In this document: one piece after another, positions 52,053-61,605 of the stretch
Position numbering within the stretch: position 1 is the stretch's first letter
How the letters are laid out: every line of letters begins with the position of its first letter
Source of the DNA: Cydia pomonella
Taxonomy: Eukaryota > Arthropoda > Insecta > Lepidoptera > Tortricidae
Length of the DNA stretch: 64,000 bases
Direction: 5' to 3'
NCBI RefSeq assembly: GCF_033807575.1
Contig: NC_084710.1
Span: forward strand, 21,556,357-21,620,356
Notes under the pieces: generated by a model
Databases searched by the model: none
Seen by the model: the letters and a program-made list of their open reading frames with translations, nothing else
Told to the model about the DNA's origin: nothing
Translations under genes and position numbers: made by a program

Positions 52053-52118
52053 ATGAGTTACGAGAAGGTGTCGCTGACCGGCCGGCCGCGGCCCGGGGCG
52101 GGCCGGGCGCGTAACAAG
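52053..52118 (+). CDS. candidate micro-exon in unit 2
   Basis: ATG at 52053 opens MSYEKVSLTG, then RPRPGAGRARNK, ending AAG before the donor-like GTATAC. The GC-rich core (GGCCGGCCGCGGCCCGGGGC) is identical to unit 1. The adjoining sequence before it, ACCAAGTAGCAAGTACCAG, offers two acceptor-like AGs. Without RNA evidence this may equally be a GC-rich repeat core. Confidence 0.3.
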
Positions 52119-52188
52119 GTATACTCGCGCGACTTGGCTATATACTTTTGCTTTGTTTGCCTAAATTAAGATTTATTTTTGTTGACTC

Positions 52189-52309
52189 GTAGGAAAAGTA
52201 TTGTATGCAACGTTGTATAAGTAGGTCAAAAAATGCTCGTGGCGTGGCGTAACTCACGCCACTCGCCTTTTTTGACCCTTCTTATACAACTGTTGCATAA
52301 AATACTATT
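52189..52309. repeat. long inverted repeat in unit 2, short-loop form
   Basis: Same arms as 51479-51646, but the spacer is reduced to CGTGGCGTGGCGTAACTCAC, with the 46-bp hairpin missing. Confidence 0.85.
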
Positions 52310-52449
52310 ACGTTTCTGGATTCATCAATCCAGGCGTCCAAAGTTGAAACGGCCTTTTTGTAGCTTAGATACCATAGTTAAAAAAATACAGCGAATGGAA
52401 GTTTTTCATACAAAACTTGTTTTTGCTCTATTTTGTTTATTTTATAAGC

Positions 52450-52565
52450 TATATGTATAAACTAATAACAGGCATATATATATACATTAAATCTGCAGAT
52501 TCATTACAATTCAACACGTAAATTGAAAATGAGAACGAAACACCGTTTGTATGGAAAGGTGAAAT
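52450..52565 (+). repeat. family G copy 3, diverged
   Basis: AACTAATAACAGGCATATAT...AATGAGAACGAAACACCGTTTG aligns loosely with 40250-40380. Confidence 0.45.
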
Positions 52566-53268
52566 TCGGCCGAGCTAGCTGCGGACTCTTGAAGATAGTT
52601 GAAGTGGGAAAAGACATCACATATATGAAAATTTCATGAGTGCGATAGAGACACACTACAAATAGAATATCATGTGCTGTGACATTGTTTGAATGGTGGT
52701 TACCATTTCTTCTTAAGCCTTTGTTAGTAAGGGTTGCCCCAAAGTTAAGAATTGCAGTAAGATTCTCCTAAACGCTGCTATTAATTTTAAAAACTATCAT
52801 TTAGCATTTCACGCCATCTAGTCTATCCCTAGGTTAAACACTTTGCAAACAGTTCGCTGTGAGTCAACAGGCTCTGTCAACAATGAACTACGTATAGAAT
52901 ATGACAGGTCGGATTCCAAATTGCTTTTAAATTTAGCTTCGTCGGAGACAAGTTAACTATAATGACTGGCATTTCCACAAAAGTGTGTCAATTTGGGCAA
53001 GAAACATAAAGTAGCTTCATGAATGCTGCCCCATACGTATTGGATTCAACGTGGTGGGGCAGTTTATTTTCTTCTTAAAACCATTTATTTATCACTATTA
53101 TAATCATTATCAATTCGAAACCTGTTCGTAGGCGTCATTTGCTACAAAGCGGAAAAAACTTGTTATCGGGTACAAGCGTATTTCCAGGCCTTTAAAAATT
53201 ATTGTTTTGTTAGTAGGTATGTGGTATTATTTATATATATTACCTATCATGTTTTAACACTTAACCTT
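52566..53268. other. unassigned sequence
   Basis: No gene or repeat end recognised. Confidence 0.45.
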
Positions 53269-53320
53269 TTCGACGCCGTGACAAACACAACCACTGTCAC
53301 TCGGACGCCGCGGATAAAGC
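53269..53320 (-). repeat. end fragment of the 7.1-kb TTAA MITE
   Basis: TTAACCTTTTCGACGCCGTG and ACTGTCACTCGGACGCCGCG match the reverse complement of 7260-7306. Confidence 0.5.
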
Positions 53321-53358
53321 CGTCTACTAAAAATACGTCAGTTATAAGTATGATATTA

Positions 53359-53500
53359 CTAACTAACTAACTGCTTTGGCTCAGCGATCCAAAAATAATC
53401 TTGGCCTCCGAAATGAGAGAACGCCACCTGTCCCGATCCAGCGCGGTTTCCTGCCATGAATTGGCATTCAGCCGACGCAGGTCCGCCTCCACGATTAGTG
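53359..53500 (-). mobile_element. RTE-type LINE, 142-bp end with 8-bp duplication
   Basis: The minus-strand frame (53498-53367) reads LIVEADLRRLNANSWQETAL, then DRDRWRSLISEAKIIFGSLS and QSS-stop, the C-terminus of an RTE-type ORF. A (GTTA)n tail follows at 53359-53369. TGATATTA flanks both sides (53351-53358, 53501-53508), so the insertion is defined to the base and is strongly 5'-truncated. Confidence 0.9.
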
Positions 53501-53508
53501 TGATATTA

Positions 53509-54185
53509 GCTTGAGATTTCTAATCTTTATTATTTAATGATCTCTGTCTCCATCTAAATTGCCGGCACTCCCCGATGCTAATTTCAGCTCGGTTACATTT
53601 GAACGTTTTGGACGGTGATAGTTTTAACGGATTACCATTCCATCGGGATTTGAATTGATAAATAAGTGTTCAATATTTAATGAGGAATTATTTTGGATGA
53701 AAGGCTAGTGGAAATCAGAGATTGCTTTTGATTAGGATAAAGATTAGAGGGCCAATTGCAACGATACTGATCTAAGATGGTTCTGCCATTATTCTAATAT
53801 GAGATGGTTCCAATCTCCTTTAGAGGACCTGCTGAATTGTGCATTATGTCAACCTTCAGACAAAAACGTCACTTTTGACGCAGACAGATCAGTATCATAT
53901 TGGAATTAAATTTAATACCTAAAACGCGAATTGCCTGATTCTGATACACAATTTTGAAATATTATTCAAAATGTTAATACAATGTTTGGTCATAACTAGT
54001 TTTTACCAAGGACCTTAACGAAAACTAGTTTAGACTGAAAAAAATTATTTGTCACCTAAGCTACAGTTGCACTCATCGCTTTACGAGTAATTTTAGGAGC
54101 TGCCCTCATCAGCGCGTCGGAGATATTTACCTAAAATTCTCAATCTAAGAAGGGAATTAGCTGGTATTTCCTATTAAATAATTTT
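53509..54185. other. unassigned, with AAAACGTCACTTTTGAC fragment
   Basis: 53862-53912 (AAAACGTCACTTTTGACGCA and GACAGATCAGTATCATATTGG) resembles the right half of the 43.57-kb foldback. The remainder is unrecognised. Confidence 0.45.
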
Positions 54186-54437
54186 GACGACCGGTCTAGC
54201 CCAGTGGGTAGTGACCCTGCCTACGAAGCCGATGGTCCCGGGTTCAAATTCTGGTAAGGGCATTTATTCGTGTGATGAGCATGGATATTTGTTCCTGAGT
54301 CATGGGTCTTTTCTATGTATTTAAGTATTTGTAAATATTTATATATTATTTATATCATTGTCTAAGTACCCTCAACACAAGCCTTATTGAGCTAACTGTG
54401 GGTCAATTTGTGTAATAAAATCCTATTTTAAAAAAAA
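54186..54437 (+). mobile_element. SINE-A copy
   Basis: GACGACCGGTCTAGCCCAGTG (box A), CCCGGGTTCAAATTCTGG (box B, one change) and a body missing ACTTAGTC near the end. A-rich tail. Confidence 0.88.
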
Positions 54438-55607
54438 TGTATTCAAATAGTCACGTGACTGTTCGTCGTATCTGTCCCGATACATATTGATTTTTTGTTT
54501 AGCTTTTGTACTATGGTCATGTTAGATAGTCCCCCTCGGGCCGCGTAGCTACTTCTATATATTATTTCGTTCTGCCCTCCATACTCAGTTTAAGCCATCG
54601 AAATTTAAACCAAATTGTTTGGAAAATAGAGTTGCTTTTCCTTTGTTTCACGATTTAATTAAAAAAAGAAGTTTCAGTGTAGCCTCAACCTATCCAGGCC
54701 TTTCATTCATAACTTGCTAAAAATGGAATATGTCCTTCAGGAATCACATTGGGCAGGACGTGGTTATACTGAAGCAATGACTGTAAATATTTCCATAACC
54801 AATTATTATATAAATTAACATAATAAAAGCAGTTCACGTTAACAAATAACCGACGATAATGCTAAATGCTCATTTCTTGCTTAATTATAATGATGTTTCA
54901 GCTATATGTGAAGGTACAGGGTAAGGATGGAGCCTGAAGTATAGCGTGAAGCAAAAGATATACAATATGATTACTATATTCTGAACAGAGTACGTAGGCT
55001 GCGTGTGAGTTGAGTGTTCAAAGTCATGTGAAACTTAAACTGTGAAAATTAAACTAATTTTCATCAAGCAGATACGTCTGCAAGCGACGTTTTTTTTTAA
55101 TTTCACTGATCGGCGATTAGCCAAAGTCACATCTGATGGAAAGTGAAGACAAGGCCTACGATGGAGCTCACCGGTTCGGTAGTAGCCTACTCACTCTTGC
55201 TTTAAAGAGACCGAGGTCATATTTGTGCATAACATTTTTATATTAAAAGAGGATGCAGCAGCCAGTTAGCTACTGCACTTGCGATGGCAGGTAGTTTGAT
55301 GCTGTGCAGCACGATAAATGATAGTTGAAGTTGGGATAGAGGTATATTGAAAGTAAATAAAGTAATTACAGTTAATAAGTTGACTCTCTTTCTCAAGAAT
55401 CTAAATTCCGTCCAAGCCTAATCGTGTCCGCTGTTAGTTGCTGCCCAAAATAAATGAAGGTCGGTTGTTTATAAGAAGTGTTAGTTATAATAACAACAGA
55501 AATGTAAAACACTGATGTAAACTTTTATGAATTTTACACATTATTAAATTATAGAAACGGGACTTAATCGCGTATCGGTCTAAAAGATGTTGATGTCAAG
55601 TTTAGCC
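54438..55607. other. unassigned 1.2-kb stretch
   Basis: No gene or repeat end recognised. Confidence 0.45.
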
Positions 55608-55659
55608 AGTCTTCTCCGAGACCACGGGGACAACGCTGTCCTCGAAACGTCGGAGGTAA
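55608..55659 (+). repeat. Penelope-like structured motif
   Basis: CTCCGAGACCACGGGGACAACG, then CTGTCCTCGAAACGTCGGAG: an outer CTCCGA/TCGGAG stem and an inner GGACA..TGTCC stem just before CGAAAC. Partner of 5754-5804. Layout recalls hammerhead-type motifs of Penelope-like elements, though the CTGATGA core is absent. Confidence 0.35.
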
Positions 55660-55834
55660 ATATAAAAATTAATATGCGATATATCCCGTTTCTTTAATTT
55701 AATCATGACTGAAATGTATGTTGCAAGTAATCAAAATAAATGTACAGTGATGAGACTCAACAGAGGAAAAACAGTAAGCTTCCTAAGGCATGTAAACAAA
55801 AAAAGGAATGGAATAATTCGGATGCTTCTGGTAA

Positions 55835-55910
55835 GCTTCCGTAGCACAATTGGTTATGAGTGATTGGACCCGTGTTCCGAAAGGTCGCATGTTCGAGTCA
55901 TAACGGAAGC
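55835..55910 (+). tRNA. tRNA-like sequence, probably a pseudogene
   Basis: GCTTCCGT and ACGGAAGC pair as a perfect acceptor stem, 76 bases overall. TAGCACAATTGGTTA fits box A, TTGGA/TCCGA can form the anticodon stem, and GTTCGAGTC fits the T-loop. A T(7) run at 55916-55922 is a possible polymerase III stop. The D and T stems have mismatches and the base before the putative anticodon is C rather than T, so identity is unclear. The acceptor and D-loop are most like asparagine tRNA to my reading. It could also be the head of an unrecognised SINE. Confidence 0.4.
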
Positions 55911-55922
55911 GGTGATTTTTTT

Positions 55923-56541
55923 CCAGTTTTCCTTAAAAAAATATATTTGAAAATTCACAGAAAACCTGAATAAATGAGATATTTTGTACTTACGTCAGTG
56001 TACGAAAAAGTATAATATGACTATGTTTTTTTTTTTTAAATCACTTGATTGCTTCTTGCGTGTCTTCTGCCAGTAAAACATGACTACAAATTAATCTAAA
56101 ATATTTTACTTTCCTTAACCCTTAAGTCCACAACAGCAACATACTTAGAAATTCTTCTATACGATACGAATTACGGTTCGAAATCGAATGACTAGAAAGG
56201 AATGTTAAATGTCTTAAGGGTTAATCATACCGACGATCATTCAAACCTGGCATAAAAAACCATATTCCGCTACCTCTTCTGCTTAGACCCTCAGCCTTAT
56301 CTCTACTATGACAGCAGCCTTAATGAGCGAAGGTCCTAAATTGTACTACAATTTATTTTCATTCTCTTTGTTTTTATTGTTATTCGCGTAAATTAAGAAT
56401 TATGATACAATAGGCACTTAGCTCTTCCAGTTAATGACAATGAGGCGTGGTTGAGGCGTTTTTTCATTACCTGAAACAACAAAAGGAGAATAAGTTACAG
56501 CAGCATAATTATTATTATTAGAGAAATATGTTTTGTACGGT
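55923..56541. other. unassigned sequence
   Basis: Nothing recognised. Confidence 0.45.
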
Positions 56542-56558
56542 TTCCGGAAAAATTAGCT

Positions 56559-56885
56559 CTTTCTTTTCTTCCTCGCGTTGTCCCGGCATTTTGCCACGGC
56601 TCATGGGAGCCTGGGGTCCGCTTGACAACTAATCCCAAGATTTGGCGTATGCACTAATTTTTACGAAAGCGACTGCCATCTGCCCTTCCAACCCAGAGGG
56701 TAAACTAGGCCTTGTTGGGATTAGTCCGGTTTCCTCACGATGTTTTCCTTCACCGAAAAGCGACTGGTAAATATCAAATGATATTTCGTACATAAGTTCC
56801 GAAAAACTCATTGGTACGAGCCGGGGTTTGAACCCGCGACCTCCGGATTGCAAGTCGCACGCTCTTACCGCTAGGCCACCAGCGC
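56559..56885 (-). mobile_element. SINE-C copy 2, complete, 17-bp target duplication
   Basis: TTCCGGAAAAATTAGCT (56542-56558) and TTCCGGAAAAATCAGCT (56886-56902) bound it, with one mismatch. The minus strand starts CGCTGGTGGCCTAGCGGTAAG (box A), then TTGCAATCCGGAGGTCG and GGGTTCAAACCCCGGC (box B), a tRNA-like head of about 70 bases. The body ends CGGGACAACGCGAGGAAGAA. The 74-codon minus-strand frame across it is not a gene. Confidence 0.92.
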
Positions 56886-56938
56886 TTCCGGAAAAATCAG
56901 CTAAATATAAGTTAATAATTTGCTGAATCCTCCCTTGA

Positions 56939-57058
56939 GGGGCCCACTAATTAACAGTCCGCCGGACGTTATCGGCCTGACAGTTGTCCGGAACTGTCAA
57001 CATTTTGTTCTAACTGACAGGCCGATATCGTCCGGCGGACTGTTAATCTGTGGGCCCC
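56939..57058. mobile_element. 120-bp GC-rich foldback MITE
   Basis: GGGGCCCACTAATTAACAGT and ACTGTTAATCTGTGGGCCCC bound arms of about 45 bp that include CCGCCGGACG / CGTCCGGCGG and GGCCTGACAG / CTGACAGGCC. Confidence 0.88.
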
Positions 57059-57618
57059 ATTAGAGGTATAATTTATAAATTAAAATAGTAATGTACCTAC
57101 AGTAAGCTGAGATACAACTGATCCCCCGCTTAGAAACTTTACAGGGGGGGGGGGGATCTATGTAGCTTACTGTACATAACGCCGAGGTTTTGGGTGCGGG
57201 AATGTTTTACGACAGCCAAAAATAGGTACGTAAATATAGACTTTTTTAGCATACTTGGAGTTTGCTATTTTTAATTTATAGGTATTTTGTAACAGTTTTA
57301 CAATAAGTATGTATGTTAACATTATGTCCTTAATAATGAACCTCCAGGTCTGATTCTTAAGTATGTTAAGTACTCTACATTGTACTTCAAATCCATTTGT
57401 ATATGTGACTGTTTGTGTTCTAAATAAATTTAAAAAAAAAGACATAAATAGATAAGTAAAAATGTTATATACAAGTACAAATTCATCATCTACTACAAAC
57501 TTACCGCGGTTTTTTTGCATCTTCCAAATTTACCAAATATGTTCTGAGTTACGCATACACTGCCAATATTGTTCTCCTCTTGTATGCTTCTGTTTTATCT
57601 CCCTGTAATAATATATAT
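57059..57618. other. unassigned; G(11) run
   Basis: ACAGTAAGCTGAGATACAAC...GATCCCCC and GGGGGGGGGATCTATGTAGC...TTACTGTA (57099-57174) are loosely inverted around a G run and may be a decayed hairpin. The 117-codon minus-strand frame 57167-57520 is AT-driven, with no known domain. Confidence 0.4.
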
Positions 57619-57620
57619 AT

Positions 57621-57992
57621 ACAGGTTGATTTCTGGGTCGTGATCCAGAACCACTTTTTATGAATCTATAAATGATTTACATTATCATACGGTAGTATTT
57701 GATTGAAAAATAATTAGTTTGATTTTTATTATTTTTCAAGTAAAATGAATTAATCTTATACGAAGTAATCATGGTCACCCTATTACTTTTGGCATACGCT
57801 GTATGGAAAGCGACAAGACGTCACATTGAGTAGGGTGACCAAACTGTATGCAAACATGTTTTTTTCTACCTGTCATCTGAAAAATAGTCATAATTATTGG
57901 TGATAATAAATAATGAGCAACATCATTAGACTCATCTTTGAATTCTGGGTGATGTCTTGTTCTCTTGCTCCACGACCCCGAAATCAACCTGT
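57621..57992. mobile_element. 372-bp MITE in (TA)n
   Basis: ACAGGTTGATTTCTGGGTCG and CGACCCCGAAATCAACCTGT are inverted ends, each followed by TATATATA, in line with TA-targeting (Tc1/mariner-like) insertion. Inside, GGTCACCCTA (57773) and TAGGGTGACC (57831-57840) form a second inverted pair, possibly a nested element. CATGGTCACCCTA recurs at 63956. Confidence 0.78.
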
Positions 57993-58033
57993 ATATATAT
58001 ATATATATAAAACCAATCATTTAAATTGTTGTT

Positions 58034-58637
58034 AATTACCGCACCGCTCGCCGTCGGCAGGGTGTTCATGCTCACACCGTAGAACCTAAATGGCCGCGTA
58101 CTGTGCGGTTTAAGAGGAATTCGGAGGAACGCTCCGGCTGTGGAATGAGCTACCTGAAGAGGTTTCCGCGAGGGTCTACTGTATAGGGTTCTTCAAAAAA
58201 CCGGGCAAGTGCGAGTCGGAATCGCGCACGAAGGGTTCCGTACTATTACTCTCAAAAATGGCAAAAAAATTATGTTTTGTTGTATGGGAGCCCCCCTTAA
58301 ATATTTATTTTATTATGTTTTTAGTATTTGTTGTTATAGCGGCAACAGAAATACATCATCTGTGAAAATTTCAACTGTCTAGCTATCACGGTTCATGAGA
58401 TACAGCCTGGTGACAAACGCACGGACGGACGGACCGACAGCGAAGTCCCAGTAATAGGCTCCCGTTTGACCCTTTGGGTACGGAACCCTAAAAAAGGAGT
58501 GTACAGGTTTTTAAAGGGTCAGCAACGCGCATGTAACACCTCTGGAGTAGCAGACGTCCGTGGGCTGCGGTGACTGACTACCATCAGACGGGCCGTATGA
58601 CTGTTTACCACCGCCGTGGTATAAAAAAATACCCTTA
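58034..58637 (+). mobile_element. LINE-B 3' end, split by an F element
   Basis: The frame from 58034 reads NYRTARRRQGVHAHTVEPKW, then RTVRFKRN. A frameshift near 58120 leads to RLWNELPEEVSARVYCIGFF, and after the F insertion KGVYRFLKGQQRACNTSGVA...RGLR with stop TGA at 58571-58573. This is the C-terminus of a Jockey/CR1-type ORF. The 3' UTR has CATCAGACGGGCCGTATG and ends GTGGTATAAAAAAA. It is dead because of the frameshift and insertion. Confidence 0.85.
58198..58491 (+). mobile_element. F element copy 7, inserted in LINE-B
   Basis: CCGGGCAAGTGCGAGTCGGA to GGGTACGGAACCCTAAAA, lying between CTTCAAAAAA and AAAGGAGTGTACAGG of the LINE. The uninterrupted order is seen at 3738-3748 (minus strand). 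Body type as in copy 1 (GCGGCAACAGAAATACATCA, CACGGTTCATGAGATACAGC). Confidence 0.85.
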
Positions 58638-59125
58638 TGAACCTTACTTCTTTCTAATATCAACATTGTGCCCATTACCCTTGTAATCGCGGGTAAACGC
58701 GGCTAACACGGGTACCCCGGGTAAGACGGGTAAGTGGTAAACCGGATGAGACTGAATTATCTATGAGGGTGTAAAAAGCGTTCGTCACGGCGATACGTGA
58801 CATGTAGGGTTGGCATAAAAAGGCATTTGCAGAGCTGCTTTATGTGTTGCCTGGAAGATTATTACATAGACATGTTTTTTACAGAAATGATTATTCTGCA
58901 GCCGATTTACCGCCTATCGCGCGACTCTGTATCTTCTAAAATTTGTATTACTCTATAAAAATATATGATACTTTTGTGACTCAACGGTTTTCCGTTAAGA
59001 ACGTACATTTAAGGGAGAAATATTTTTAGTTTATCAATTATATTTTTTTGATATTTTTTTCGTAAATTCGCAAAAAAAAATACATTACAATTTTATTAAA
59101 TTCTGTTCCTGTTTGTTATTTAATT
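58638..59125. other. unassigned, with a degenerate CGGGTAA array
   Basis: 58688-58733 contains CGCGGGTAAACGCGGCTAAC, ACGGGTACCCCGGGTAAGAC and GGGTAAG: four or five units of about 10-12 bp. The rest is unrecognised. Confidence 0.45.
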
Positions 59126-59216
59126 TCTGTTTTTCCGTATGGTTAACTGGTAGAGAATGCCTTAAGGCATTCAGTTCGCCATTTGTACGTGTTTCTTGTG
59201 CAATAAAATTTAAATT
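59126..59216 (+). mobile_element. LINE tail family E, copy 5
   Basis: GTATGGTTAACTGGTAGAGAATGCCTTAAGGCATTCAG, CGCCATTTGTACG and TGCAATAAAATTTAAA. It abuts the next LINE fragment directly. Confidence 0.65.
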
Positions 59217-59968
59217 CTTCTTTATTGTACATATGTCAGAAGTAAACTTGAATATGCGTCTCAAATTTGGAACCCCAGTTATAATATTTATATTAACAGA
59301 ATATAACGTATACAGAAAAAGTTTGTAAAATACCTCTGCTTTAAAATGAAAACTCCTTATAATTCATCCAATTATGACAATATCAATATTTGTAAAAAAC
59401 ATCACCTTATCCCACTACATAAACGTCGACAGATTGCAGATATTACTTATATACTTAATATTTTAAATGGTAACATTGATTGTCCTGAATTGCTCGCTAA
59501 GCTCTCCTTCAATACTCCATCTAGGTCTAAAAGATACTTCCCTCCCCTCTCAATTCCTTTTTCATCACGTAATTACAGAAAGAATAGCTTTCTACTACGA
59601 GCTGGTAAAAGTCTAAATGAACTAACGAAGGAGCGGGATATAGACGTTTTTAATAGCAACATCACAACTATAAGACGGATTCTAACAGACAAATTACTTG
59701 AGTGAGCGAGTCGTATGTGTTGGCATATTATTGTATCGATTAACGTATTAAGTTTACTAATAAGTTTTGGTTTCTTTATTCAGTATATAATATAATAAGT
59801 ATTAGTGGTAACACGTTGTAAAAAAAAAAAATCTAGTGCTAACCACCAATTATCTGTTAACCTGTTGCTACCGGTGGGAACCTATAATTGGCTCTTTGTT
59901 ATCTATATATATAACTATTGTACACTTTATAGCTGTTGGTTCTCCGAACAATAAATAAATAAATAAAA
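59217..59968 (+). mobile_element. Jockey-like LINE, C-terminal fragment with one stop
   Basis: From 59217 the frame reads LLYCTYVRSKLEYASQIW, the conserved VRSKLEYAS block of Jockey-type ORF2, then a TAA at 59304-59306 in place of a usual E codon, then RIQKKFVKYLCFK and the 119-codon open part from 59346: LIPLHKRRQIADITYILNIL, SFNTPSRSKRYFPPLSIPF and a stop at 59703-59705. The 3' UTR ends TTGGTTCTCCGAACAATAAA with (AATA)n. The open frame starting at 59346 is therefore not a separate gene. 5'-truncated, inactivated by a single visible stop. Confidence 0.88.
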
Positions 59969-60319
59969 ACGATATAAAATGGACTATACACTTAATTAAA
60001 TTAAAACTACATTCAAACAAATTAGGACAAATTGGAAAGTTATTTCCATTTTCACACAGAATGCGAATAATCATGCACTAAATCTCATCTAATAGTCAAG
60101 AAATAATACACTAAAAACTACGACCATTTATTGATTTTTTTGTACCGTTTTGTAATTTTGTTTGTTGACTCTACTTCAATGTACATTACCTGGTTTATGG
60201 TCCCGTAATGTAATAGAGAACCACAAAACATTTACAAGCGTAACGAACACAACGACTCTCTGTCGTTTACAACTCCTTAAACGGCATTCGAATATATAAA
60301 AATCTGATCTTGAATTGAC
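59969..60319. other. unassigned sequence
   Basis: Nothing recognised between the two opposed LINE tails. Confidence 0.45.
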
Positions 60320-60690
60320 ATTTATGATGATGATGATGTCCTCCCAGACGTATCCGTCGACGGCGACATCCTGACAAGTTATTTTAATTTTTTTTATTAA
60401 TATTGTTTTTAAATATTATTTATTAACTATTACGCGCATGGGCGCGAGCGTGACTTGCAAATCCAAATTTAGTCTTGAAAGTTCGGCTGCACGGAGCACA
60501 GTAGAGCTGTCCAGATAAGTTGTATGTATAGTTGTAGGAGGGCTTGGGCCGAGTTTTTCGGAGCTGACGTTTGGCGTCAAGATCTTCAAGCCGGGTGCGT
60601 TCAAAGTTGTCAAGACCCGTACTGACAGCAGCTCGCCAGTCCGGTCTATAGGTACCTTTTGCAGCCAGTGATGGTCCGAATTTTATATTA
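60320..60690 (-). mobile_element. LINE C-terminus with a CCHH finger
   Basis: The minus-strand frame (about 60690-60423) reads YRPDWRAAVSTGLDNFE, RLEDLDAKRQLRKTR and LYCAPCSRTFKTKFGFASHA-RAH, a C-x2-C...H-x3-H finger next to the stop. That finger and the basic linker are characteristic of one insect LINE lineage. The 3' UTR has TCGCCGTCGACGGATACGTC and a (CAT)n tail at 60325-60338. The 99-codon frame begins upstream in non-LINE sequence. 5'-truncated. Confidence 0.8.
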
Positions 60691-60891
60691 AGGAAAAATG
60701 AAAAAAGTCCGTATGACATCAATTTTTAAGCTCAAATACCAATACCCAAAATACTAATTAAAACTTTCCTCGCGTTCGTGTGGAGAAATTTTTTATGTTT
60801 AACTCGACAGCAAAGTTTTTTGAACACCCGGTCCTTGAAACCCTCACTCGAGATTCCATTTTAGAACCACTCACTATGCGGAATCGTTTGC

Positions 60892-61212
60892 TTGCCCGGG
60901 TATCAATGTTCACCCAAACCAATTATTAGAAGGTATCAATTTTGGCCGAAGGGTATCAAGTTTCGCCGGTTCCATAAAATTAAATCATCTTACATAAAAT
61001 TAAAGCGGGGTCTTTTATCTTTCTTAAAATATATAATTCATGTGTATTGGTATTGCCAATCTGCAGCTATACATACGTGTTTTACCAAACATACTCTTAG
61101 GATGGCAGTCAAAAATTTGCGTATCACTGAAAAATACCCTAAGTTTGAAGGATATAAGCTGAAGTACAGACTTGTCGGAAAACTAATTGAAGGTGATAAA
61201 ATAACGTTCTAA
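60892..61212 (+). CDS. unassigned 106-codon open frame
   Basis: ATG at 60892, stop TAA at 61210-61212, with AATAAA overlapping the stop (61209-61214). The last 40 residues (RMAVKNLRITEKYPKFEGYK, LKYRLVGKLIEGDKITF) look more protein-like than the rest, with alternating charged and hydrophobic residues. The N-terminal half is rich in K, I and R and less convincing. Upstream, three GGTATCAA units about 27 bp apart (60899, 60933, 60951) give a repetitive look. It could be an old retrocopy or a LINE or DNA-transposon remnant. No family recognised. Confidence 0.25.
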   Translation: MPGYQCSPKPIIRRYQFWPKGIKFRRFHKIKSSYIKLKRGLLSFLKYIIHVYWYCQSAAIHTCFTKHTLRMAVKNLRITEKYPKFEGYKLKYRLVGKLIEGDKITF

Positions 61213-61499
61213 TAAAGTAGGTTCATACAAATAAACGATTGTACCTATTTTATTAATGTGACACTGATTTTTACTCCCTTTGGTAAAGTATAGTTTATCA
61301 CAATCCAGCTGCGTATTTGCATCTAACGTCAAACCCTAATTAAACAAGTAGTAAATTAAGACGCGATCTAAATTTTAAACTAATTATATTACGTTTTGAT
61401 CAGTATAAAATAAGCTTTCAATTCATGGCAAACTATTTTTTATTAAAAGCTTTGTAGGACCTATTACATTTTATCAGTCAAAACCTTTGTGACAGAAGT
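61213..61499. other. unassigned sequence
   Basis: Nothing recognised. Confidence 0.4.
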
Positions 61500-61605
61500 T
61501 ATGACCCAACTAAGTATTGTTATAATATGTATGTTAGTTTTAAGGTATTTATCTATGGGCCACTAGTCCGAAATAAAGATTTTCATTCATTCATTCATTA
61601 GCACG
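61500..61605 (+). mobile_element. LINE 3' UTR with (ATTC)n tail
   Basis: TATCTATGGGCCACTAGTCC, GAAATAAAGATTTTCATTC then ATTCATTCATTC, a common 3' end of Jockey/CR1-type elements in Lepidoptera. No coding part. Confidence 0.6.

Larger units (their letters stand above)
51641..52309 (+). repeat. tandem duplication, unit 2 (669 bp)
   Basis: Second copy of the unit, ending at AATACTATT. The 61-codon frame (51839-52024) differs from its partner at four residues. The 99-codon frame 51529-51828 spans the junction and is open only because unit 2 lacks a stop present in unit 1. Confidence 0.92.

Noticed and set aside
56629..56853. 74-codon minus-strand frame
   Set aside because: It is a translation of the SINE-C body. 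SINEs do not code for protein.
57167..57520. 117-codon minus-strand open frame
   Set aside because: AT-rich composition only, with no motif, and it starts next to a decayed hairpin and G run.
59346..59705. 119-codon open frame as a host gene
   Set aside because: It is in frame with VRSKLEYASQIW upstream, beyond a single stop at 59304, so it is the end of a Jockey-like LINE.
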